Shown here: positions 58,319 through 64,000 of the stretch, piece after piece
Position numbering within the stretch: the first letter of the stretch is position 1
Layout of the letters: each line of letters opens with the position of its first letter
Assembly: GCA_963811685.1 (NCBI GenBank)
Contig: CAWESK010000021.1
Coordinates: 62,001-126,000 of the forward strand
Source: CAIWHR01 sp963811685
Lineage (GTDB): Bacteria > Pseudomonadota > Gammaproteobacteria > Burkholderiales > Casimicrobiaceae
DNA: 64,000 nt
Direction: 5' to 3'
Notes under the pieces: generated by a model
What the model was told of the DNA's origin: nothing
Seen by the model: only the letters and a program-made list of their open reading frames with translations
Databases searched by the model: none
Program-made: the position numbers and the translations under genes

Positions 58319-58924
58319 TCATCGGACGAGGATCTCGACCCTTCGATTGCGCGGCTCCGCCACACCCGCGGCAGTCGGAACCGCCAGCGCGCGTTTTCCG
58401 CGCGAGATTGCCTGAATGTCGGCAGCGGGAACGCCGAGACGAATCAACGCGGCGCGGACCGCCTCCGCACGCTGCAGTCCGAGGGCATCGTTGAACTGAT
58501 CGGACCCGACGGCATCCGTATGTCCCACGACCAGCACGTCCGGCACCGGCCGCCGCGCGACTTCGGAGAGGATCGTGTCGACGATGAGTTGCGAGTCGGC
58601 CGTGAATTCGTCCTTGCCCTCCACGAAATAGAGGGTGAACACCGACGGGCGGCTCGGCTGCGCGGCGAGCGCCGATCCGAATTGCGACTCCACCTCCTGC
58701 GGGCTCGAGCTGAAAGCACGGGGCCCGATCAACGTCGCCTTGGCGGCGGCGTAGGGCTGGTCGAGCACGATCTCCTGATCGCCCTGCTTCACGGTCACGG
58801 CGGTCGGCCGGCCGTCCTTCTCCGGGAGTAACACCACCGTTCCCTTGCTCGCACATGCGCCGAGCACGATGCACATCACGACGACCGCAACAAGGCGGCT
58901 CGTCGGGTGAGTGAATTCAGTCAT
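58319..58924 (-). CDS. OmpA family lipoprotein
   Basis: Outer-membrane or periplasmic lipoprotein of 201 residues. The signal MTEFTHPTSRLVAVVVMCIV ends in lipobox LGAC. The C-terminal OmpA/MotB peptidoglycan-binding domain has FTLYFVEGKDEFTADSQLIV, DVLVVGHTDAVGSDQFNDAL, GLQRAEAVRAALIRLGVPAA and NRRVEILVR; HTDAVG and the Arg of NRRVEI are the diaminopimelate-binding residues. The ATG at 58924 overlaps the FecR gene's stop, so the two are coupled. It is convergent with the CHASE2 phosphatase gene (40 bp apart). Confidence 0.9.
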   Translation of the reverse strand: MTEFTHPTSRLVAVVVMCIVLGACASKGTVVLLPEKDGRPTAVTVKQGDQEIVLDQPYAAAKATLIGPRAFSSSPQEVESQFGSALAAQPSRPSVFTLYFVEGKDEFTADSQLIVDTILSEVARRPVPDVLVVGHTDAVGSDQFNDALGLQRAEAVRAALIRLGVPAADIQAISRGKRALAVPTAAGVAEPRNRRVEILVR

Positions 58925-59369
58925 CGACGCTGACAACGAATTCCGTGCCGCGCACGCCGAGAACGGCGGCCGGGGTCCGCACCGTCATGGCATCGGGTGC
59001 CTGCTTGGCAATGCGGCCGGAGATGACCGCCAGCGTCCCCTTGTTCAGCGTCGAGTCGAACCGGCCCTGGTTCGTCGTCGGATCGAACGCATAACGATCG
59101 AGCGACAGCACGCTGTTGGGCCCGGCCGACAGCAGTGAGTCGTCGTCCATCGTGATCCCCACCGAGCCATCGGCGCCGGTCTTCACTTTGTCGGAAGCCT
59201 GCAGCCGCGTGCCGACCCGTCCGGGCAAGGTCTGTCCTTCCCGCTCGAGAGTGACTTCGCCTTTCGCGACCTTGATCTGGCCGATTTCAGTTCCGCTTGC
59301 GGGCGTCGCCGCGCAGAGCGCGACGAGCACCACCGCCCCGAGAACGTCGCGCATGAGTGATTTCGACAT
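58917..59369 (-). CDS. FecR domain protein (periplasmic)
   Basis: Exported protein of 150 residues consisting of a signal peptide (LMRDVLGAVVLVALCAATPA, cleaved near ASGT) and a FecR domain: GQIKVAKGEVTLEREGQTLP, VKTGADGSVGITMDDDSLLS, SLDRYAFDPTTNQGRFDSTL and VRTPAAVLGVRGTEFVVSVD. This stand-alone secreted form lacks the anti-sigma N-terminus of FecR itself, so it is more likely a sensor or scaffold for the OmpA lipoprotein or the CHASE2 receptor opposite. That link is inference from position. The ATG at 59369 follows GGAGG. Confidence 0.88.
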   Translation of the reverse strand: MSKSLMRDVLGAVVLVALCAATPASGTEIGQIKVAKGEVTLEREGQTLPGRVGTRLQASDKVKTGADGSVGITMDDDSLLSAGPNSVLSLDRYAFDPTTNQGRFDSTLNKGTLAVISGRIAKQAPDAMTVRTPAAVLGVRGTEFVVSVDD

Positions 59370-59490
59370 GTGCCCTCCGATCCCGTCTCACGACTCGGCG
59401 TGCGAAAGCATTCGGTTCGAGCCTTTATTTCTTGTCGGGCTCGTACTCACGACGTTCAGGAGGCGCAACAAGCCGTGGAGCTGCGTTGCA

Positions 59491-60045
59491 CACTCCCGCG
59501 CTACGCCGCTTCGCGGCTCGCCCGCGACGGGTTGGTGTCGACCGACGGTCGCATCTTCGGCAGGTAAGTCTGGCGCCGCGCTGATGCCGAACGTTCGCGG
59601 CTCGCCCGTGATGTGCTCGGTGTCGGACGGGACGACGGCATCGCGGCGGGTAAGTCTCCCCCACACTCCCGCGCTACGCCGCTTCGCCGGCTCGCCCGCG
59701 ACGTGTTGGTGTCGACCAACGACCGCATCGCGGCGGGTAAGTCTCCCCCACACTCCCGCGCTGACGCCGCTTCGCGGCTCGCCCGCGACGTGTTGGTGTC
59801 GACCAACGACCGCATCGCGGCGGGTAAGTCTCCCCCACACTCCCGCGCTACGCCGCTTCGCGGCTCGCCCGCGACGTGTTGGTGTCGACCAACGGCCGCA
59901 TCGCGGCGGGTAAGTCTCCCCCACACTCCCGCGCTACGCCGCTTCGCGGCTCGCCCGCGACGTGTTGGTGTCGACCAACGGCCGCATCGCGGCGGGTAAG
60001 TCTCCCCCACACTCCCGCGCTACGCCGCTTCGCGGCTCGCCTTCT
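59491..60045. repeat. tandem array of an 86-87 bp unit overlapping the typA 3' end
   Basis: Units begin with CACTCCCGCG at 59491, 59664, 59751, 59838, 59924 and 60010; a degenerate unit without that word starts near 59577. The last two full units are identical over 86 bp, the two before are 87 bp with one extra base each, and the two farthest from typA are diverged. Each unit carries small inverted repeats: GCCGCTTCGCGGC, TTGGTGTCGACCAA and GCCGCATCGCGGC. The final partial unit contains the last codons and stop of typA (60020-60045). The unit is not a multiple of three, so an array-wide protein is unlikely. It fills most of the 650-bp gap between FecR and typA. Confidence 0.93.
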
Positions 60046-61876
60046 TGCGCTCGTGTTCTTTGAGGTGCCGCTTGCGGATGCGAATCGACTGCGGCGTCAC
60101 TTCAACGAGTTCGTCGTCGGCGATGAACTCCACCGCGTATTCGAGGTTGAGCTGGATCGGCGGCACGAGGCGCACGGCCTCGTCGGTGCCCGACGCGCGG
60201 ACGTTGGTCAGCTGCTTTCCCTTGATCGGATTGACGACGAGATCGTTATCGCGGCTGTGGATGCCGATAACCATGCCTTCGTAGAGCTTTTCGCCGGGCG
60301 ACACGAACATCTTGCCGCGGTCCTGCAGCTTCCACAGCGCGTATGCGACGGCGTCTCCATCTTCCTGCGAGATCAGCACGCCGTTGCGGCGATCGGGAAT
60401 CTCACCTTTGAGCGGCGCATAGCCGTCGAACACGTGGCTCATGAGCCCGGTGCCGCGCGTCAGGTTCATGAATTCGCCCTGGAAGCCGATGAGCCCGCGC
60501 GCGGGGATCCGATATTCGAGCCGCGTGCGGCCGCGGCTGTCCGATTCCATGTTGGTGAGGTCGCCGCGACGGGGGCCGAGCGCCTCCATCACCGCGCCCT
60601 GATTCTGCTCCTCGACGTCGACCGTCAGCGCCTCGAACGGCTCGCACGTGACGCCGTCGATCTCGCGCAGCACGACGCGCGGACGCGACACCGCGAGCTC
60701 GTAGCCTTCGCGCCGCATGTTCTCGATCAGGATCGTGAGATGCAGCTCGCCGCGCCCCGAGACGAGGAACGAATCGGTGTCACCGGTTTCCTCGACGCGG
60801 AGCGCGACGTTGGTCAGCACTTCCTTGGCGAGGCGGTCGCGCAGGTTGCGCGAGGTCACGTACTTCCCTTCGCGGCCGGCGAGCGGCGACGTGTTGACCT
60901 GGAAGTACATCGAAAGCGTCGGCAGGTCGACGTTGATCGGCGGCAGCGCCTCCGGCGCTTCGACCGAGGCGAGCGTCGTTCCGATCGAAAGATCGTCCAC
61001 GCCGGTGACGAGCACGATGTCGCCGGCCTCGGCGGACTCCACGGGCACGCGCTCCATGCCGGAAAACGCGAACACCTGGCCGATCTTCGCCTTCGGCGGA
61101 AGCACGCCCTCCGCAGGCGGACCATTCAGAATCGCGACTTCCTGACCCGGCACGATGCGGCCGCGGCGGATGCGGCCGATGCCGAGGCGGCCGACGTAGC
61201 TCGAATAATCGAGCGCGCTCACCTGGAACTGCAGCGGTCCCTCGGGATCGCCAACCGGCTGCGGCACGCGCGACAGGATGGTCTCGAACAGCGCCTTCAT
61301 CGAAGCGTCCGCCGGCGCGGCATGCGCCTTGGCGACATTCACGTCCATCGTCGCCCAGCCGTTCAGTGCGGAAGCGTAGACGACGGGAAAGTCGAGCTGC
61401 TCCTCGGTCGCGCCCAGCTTGTCGAAGAGCTCGAACGTCTGGTTCACCACCCACTCCGGCCGCGCGCCGGGACGGTCGACCTTGTTGACGACGACGATCG
61501 GCGCGAGGCCGAGCTTCAGTGCCTTCAGCGTGACGAAGCGCGTCTGCGGCATCGGGCCCTCGACCGCATCGACGAGCAGCAGCACGCCGTCGACCATGCC
61601 GAGCACGCGCTCGACTTCCCCACCGAAATCGGCGTGGCCGGGCGTATCGACGATGTTGATCTGGGTGTCGTGATAGCGGATCGAGCAGTTCTTGGCGAGA
61701 ATCGTGATGCCGCGCTCGCGCTCGAGGTCGTTCGTGTCCATCATCCGCTCGGCCACGTGGACATGCTTCGCGAACGTCCCGGCCTGGACCAGCAGCTTGT
61801 CGACGAGCGTCGTCTTGCCGTGGTCGACGTGGGCGATGATCGCGATGTTGCGCAGTGAGTGGCAGGGCGTTGACAT
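60020..61876 (-). CDS. typA: ribosome-associated translational GTPase TypA/BipA
   Basis: GTPase that binds 70S ribosomes and aids ribosome assembly and stress adaptation. It has 618 residues and an intact frame. The G domain has RNIAIIAHVDHGKTTLVDKL, DTPGHADFGGEVERVLGMVD and VVNKVDRPGARPEWVVNQ; later domains have GRGELHLTILIENMRREGYE, the signature of the C-terminal part. It ends KKASREAA, with its stop CTA at 60020-60022 on the plus strand inside the first unit of the tandem repeat. It starts at 61876 (MSTPCHSLRN) downstream of a TATAAT at 61971-61966, divergent from rhlE. Confidence 0.97.
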   Translation of the reverse strand: MSTPCHSLRNIAIIAHVDHGKTTLVDKLLVQAGTFAKHVHVAERMMDTNDLERERGITILAKNCSIRYHDTQINIVDTPGHADFGGEVERVLGMVDGVLLLVDAVEGPMPQTRFVTLKALKLGLAPIVVVNKVDRPGARPEWVVNQTFELFDKLGATEEQLDFPVVYASALNGWATMDVNVAKAHAAPADASMKALFETILSRVPQPVGDPEGPLQFQVSALDYSSYVGRLGIGRIRRGRIVPGQEVAILNGPPAEGVLPPKAKIGQVFAFSGMERVPVESAEAGDIVLVTGVDDLSIGTTLASVEAPEALPPINVDLPTLSMYFQVNTSPLAGREGKYVTSRNLRDRLAKEVLTNVALRVEETGDTDSFLVSGRGELHLTILIENMRREGYELAVSRPRVVLREIDGVTCEPFEALTVDVEEQNQGAVMEALGPRRGDLTNMESDSRGRTRLEYRIPARGLIGFQGEFMNLTRGTGLMSHVFDGYAPLKGEIPDRRNGVLISQEDGDAVAYALWKLQDRGKMFVSPGEKLYEGMVIGIHSRDNDLVVNPIKGKQLTNVRASGTDEAVRLVPPIQLNLEYAVEFIADDELVEVTPQSIRIRKRHLKEHERKKASREAA

Positions 61877-61960
61877 GACTGCTTTTCGCGGTTGGATGGG
61901 GGGCCGCTCTGGGTCGGCCGCACGCAGCGCGGCCCTTGGGCGACGAACGCTGCGCTAAAT

Positions 61961-62036
61961 CGGTAATTATAGCCTGTTTTCGGGGTCTCCGGCCAGAATT
62001 AATTCGCAAAATCCGAAACTTAGCCTATAATTACCG
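61961..62036. promoter_or_regulatory. mirror-image divergent promoters of typA and rhlE
   Basis: A perfect 12-bp inverted repeat, CGGTAATTATAG (61961-61972) and CTATAATTACCG (62025-62036), places a TATAAT -10 for typA on the minus strand (61971-61966) and one for rhlE on the plus strand (62026-62031). For rhlE, TTCGCA (62003-62008) is 17 bp upstream as a -35; I see no good -35 for typA. The 52 bp between the arms is AT-rich (AGAATTAATTCGCAAAAT). The symmetry suggests a shared regulator or a duplicated promoter. Confidence 0.6.
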
Positions 62037-62071
62037 TTCGGGCGGCCGTTCCGGTCACCGCCCGCCCAAAG

Positions 62072-62130
62072 CGTGGGATGCACGCGACCCGGCCGGGTCG
62101 CGAACTGCGTCCCACGGCCCACCGTTTTTT
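62072..62130 (+). promoter_or_regulatory. structured rhlE leader: long hairpin followed by a T-tract
   Basis: The rhlE 5' leader holds a perfect 20-bp palindrome, CGCGACCCGGCCGGGTCGCG (62083-62102), nested inside an outer pair CGTGGGA (62072-62078) and TCCCACG (62110-62116). Eight bases later comes TTTTTT (62125-62130), 54 bp before the start codon. This resembles an intrinsic terminator or attenuator with a gapped U-tract. A cold- or helicase-responsive leader would fit an RNA helicase gene. Regulation is inferred from structure only. Confidence 0.55.
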
Positions 62131-62183
62131 CTGCTGCCTGGACCGGAAATCCCGAGAGGGATGGGCCGCATCCAGGAGCATCC

Positions 62184-63698
62184 ATGAGTAGTGTTACGAG
62201 CTTTGCCGAGCTCGGACTGCGACCCGAACTACTGCGGGCCGTGGAAGAAGCCGGCTATACGACGCCCACGCCGATCCAGGTGCAGGCCATTCCCGTCATT
62301 CTCGCGGGCAAGGATGTCATGGGCGGAGCGCAGACCGGCACCGGCAAGACCGCCGGCTTCGCGCTGCCGATCCTGCAGAAGTTTCTGCCTTTGGCGAACT
62401 CGAGTCCCTCGCCGGCGCGGCACCCGGTGCGCGCGCTGATCCTGACCCCCACGCGCGAGCTCGCCGTGCAGGTCGAGGAATCGTTTCGCACCTACGGCAA
62501 GCACACGAACCTGCGCTCGACCGTCGTGTTCGGCGGCGTCGACATCAAGCAGCAGTTGCCGATCGTTCGCGGCGGCATCGAGATCCTCGTCGCCACGCCG
62601 GGCCGGCTGCTCGACCACATCGAGCAGAAGAGCGTCTACCTCGGGCAGGTCGAAGTCTTCGTCCTCGACGAGGCCGACCGGATGCTCGACATGGGCTTCA
62701 TCCCGGACATCAAGCGGATCATGGCGCTTTTGCCCGCGCGCGAGAAGCGGCAGAACCTGCTGTTCTCGGCGACGTTCTCCGGCGAAATCAAGAAGCTCGC
62801 CGACCAGCTCCTCAACGCGCCGCAGCTGATCGAAGTGGCGAAGCGCAACACCGCGGCGGAAACCGTGTCGCAATTCGCGTACAAGGTTCCGGCCGAGGCG
62901 AAGCGCGCGCTGCTCGAGCATCTCGTCCGCTCGCGCGACCTGAAGCAGGTGCTGTGCTTCGTGCGCACCAAGCACGGCACGGCGCGGCTCGCACGCCAGC
63001 TCGAAAAAGACGGGCTCGTCGCCGACGCGATCCACGGCGACAAGACGCAGCAGGCGCGCATGGAGGCGCTCGATGCGTTCAAGGAAGGCAAGCTGCAGGT
63101 GCTGGTGGCCACCGACGTCGCCGCGCGCGGCCTCGACATCGACGACCTGCCGCTCGTCGTCAACTACGAGTTGCCGCACGTGCCCGAGGACTACATCCAC
63201 CGGATCGGCCGCACCGGACGTGCCGGCGCGTCGGGCGAAGCGATCTCGCTCGTCGCACCGGACGAGGAGCGCTATCTCGCCGACATCGAGCGGTTGCTGA
63301 AGAAGAAGGTCGACATCGTGTCGGCCGAGGGATTCGATCTCGCGACCGCCCGCTTCGACAAGCCCGAGCGCACATCGCGCGGGAAGCCCGGGGAGCGCCC
63401 GGCACGCGCGCCGCGCGAGACTTCGCGTGCGAAGAGCGCCCCGGCCGCGGAACGCGCTGCGCCTGTGCGCACCGAGCGAAGTGCCGCGCGCCCGGCGCGT
63501 GCACCGAGCCATGGCGAGTCGCGGCGCGAGGAGCGCGAGCGCGCCTACGCGCTCAATCCCGATCAGCCGCCGGTCGCGCGTCCCGCTGAACCCGCCGCGC
63601 CCGAGGGCCACGCAGCGCACCGGAAATCGTTCGGCCACGGCCGGCAAGTCCCGGCGCTGTTGATGAAGCGCAAGAGCAGCGAGCCGGAAAAGGTCTAA
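62184..63698 (+). CDS. rhlE: DEAD-box RNA helicase RhlE
   Basis: ATP-dependent RNA helicase for ribosome assembly and RNA decay. It has 504 residues. Motifs in order: Q (TPIQVQAIPVILAGKDVMGG), I (AQTGTGKTAGFALPILQKF), Ia (LTPTRELAVQVEE), II (VLDEADRMLDMGFIPDIKR), III (FSATFSGEIKKLADQLL), V (VATDVAARGLDIDDLPLVVN) and VI (YIHRIGRTGRAGASGEAISL). The last ~110 residues are a basic, disordered Arg/Ala-rich tail typical of betaproteobacterial RhlE. The ATG at 62184 (MSSVTSFAELGL) follows CAGGAG; an upstream in-frame extension to 62073 is leader, not protein. Confidence 0.96.
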   Translation: MSSVTSFAELGLRPELLRAVEEAGYTTPTPIQVQAIPVILAGKDVMGGAQTGTGKTAGFALPILQKFLPLANSSPSPARHPVRALILTPTRELAVQVEESFRTYGKHTNLRSTVVFGGVDIKQQLPIVRGGIEILVATPGRLLDHIEQKSVYLGQVEVFVLDEADRMLDMGFIPDIKRIMALLPAREKRQNLLFSATFSGEIKKLADQLLNAPQLIEVAKRNTAAETVSQFAYKVPAEAKRALLEHLVRSRDLKQVLCFVRTKHGTARLARQLEKDGLVADAIHGDKTQQARMEALDAFKEGKLQVLVATDVAARGLDIDDLPLVVNYELPHVPEDYIHRIGRTGRAGASGEAISLVAPDEERYLADIERLLKKKVDIVSAEGFDLATARFDKPERTSRGKPGERPARAPRETSRAKSAPAAERAAPVRTERSAARPARAPSHGESRREERERAYALNPDQPPVARPAEPAAPEGHAAHRKSFGHGRQVPALLMKRKSSEPEKV

Positions 63699-63708
63699 CC
63701 GCAGCGGC

Positions 63709-64000
63709 ATGTCCCCCGTCTCCGTCCTGGCGGTCGACGGCCTGTCCGTCTCGTTCGTCTCGACGGAGCGGACGGTGGACGCTGTCCGCGACGTCTCGTT
63801 CGACGTCGCCTCGGGCGAGACGGTCGCCATCGTCGGCGAATCCGGCTCCGGCAAGTCGGTCACCGCGCTGTCGATCATGCGCCTCGTCGAGCACGGCGGC
63901 GGCCGCATCCTGGCGGGCAAGCTCGATTTCGCGCGGCGCGACGGCACGCGGATCGACCTCGCGCAGGCGGACGGCGCGACGATGCGCGGCATCCGCGGCG
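63709..64000 (+). CDS. oligopeptide/dipeptide-type ABC transporter ATP-binding protein, N-terminal part
   Basis: It runs off the right edge after ~97 residues. MSPVSVLAVDGLSVSFVSTE is followed by VDAVRDVSFDVASGETVAIV, Walker A GESGSGKSVTALSIMRLVEH, and LDFARRDGTRIDLAQADGAT. The phrase GESGSGKSVTALSIMRL is typical of DppD/OppD-type ATPases, often fused double-ATPase proteins (GsiA or YejF type). Transport substrate cannot be told from this part. It starts 10 bp after the rhlE stop. Confidence 0.88.
   Translation, partial: MSPVSVLAVDGLSVSFVSTERTVDAVRDVSFDVASGETVAIVGESGSGKSVTALSIMRLVEHGGGRILAGKLDFARRDGTRIDLAQADGATMRGIRG

Noticed and set aside
59388..60010. Repetitive protein (MGETYPPRCG... on the minus strand)
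   Set aside because: The open frames exist only because the units lack stops. 86-bp units change frame from copy to copy, there is no plausible start context, and the composition is simple shadow coding.
59491..60045. CRISPR array
   Set aside because: Units are directly adjacent and near-identical over their full 86-87 bp, with no variable spacers, and no cas genes are nearby.

Overview
The window is a stretch of GC-rich chromosome from a betaproteobacterium, most likely a Burkholderiales-like lineage. The evidence is gene order and gene type: recX-recA-pncC, ribBA-ribH-nusB-thiL-pgpA, ribE-ribD-nrdR-glyA, pmbA-darP-mog, a RibBA with a degenerate GTP cyclohydrolase II half, and betaproteobacterial TRAP and type IV pilus genes. 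I saw no tRNA, rRNA, insertion sequence, prophage or CRISPR array.

Layout. 1-8300 (minus strand) is housekeeping: alaS (partial), recX, recA, pncC, a GNAT, pgpA, thiL, an iron-type periplasmic binding protein, nusB, ribH, ribBA. 8369-13437 is an RND efflux pump (permease, adaptor, TetR) with a clear operator-bearing promoter. 13479-23994 is one long minus-strand catabolic run with many 4-bp gene overlaps: alpha/beta hydrolase, FAH-family hydrolase, maleylacetoacetate isomerase-like GST, glutaryl-CoA dehydrogenase, Rid protein, benzoate/2-aminobenzoate-CoA ligase-type enzyme, acyl-CoA dehydrogenase, enoyl-CoA hydratase, MarR regulator, and a flavin monooxygenase/Old-Yellow-Enzyme fusion of the salicylyl-CoA/2-aminobenzoyl-CoA hydroxylase type. 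It reads as aerobic CoA-dependent degradation of an aromatic acid such as anthranilate. 24211-33466 (plus) is a minor-pilin cluster (fimT, pilE, fimT-like, pilV, pilW, pilX, pilY1), followed by a TonB-like gene.

34489-39511 (minus) holds mmsA, ribE, ribD, nrdR and glyA. 39741-43364 is a 2-oxo-acid/lactate-type TRAP transporter whose binding protein is convergent with its membrane subunits. 43553-54676 is mixed: an unknown protein and pmbA, then darP, mog, an EamA exporter and an AidB-like dehydrogenase, then DUF3014, mtfA, rmuC and DUF2891. 54810-58278 is a signalling operon (STAS protein, metallo-beta-lactamase fold protein, CHASE2-SpoIIE phosphatase) facing a FecR-OmpA pair. 59491-60045 is a tandem array of an 86-87 bp unit whose sequence includes the last codons of typA. 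typA and rhlE diverge from mirror-image promoters, and rhlE has a hairpin-plus-T-tract leader. An oligopeptide-type ABC ATPase runs off the right edge.

Quality. About 23 genes carry frameshifts. In every site I could resolve (about 25), the shift is one extra base. They are dense at 25-33 kb and 40-43 kb and absent from about 54.7 kb onward. I read this mainly as residual long-read insertion error, so I annotate these genes at full length and mark the breaks rather than calling them pseudogenes.
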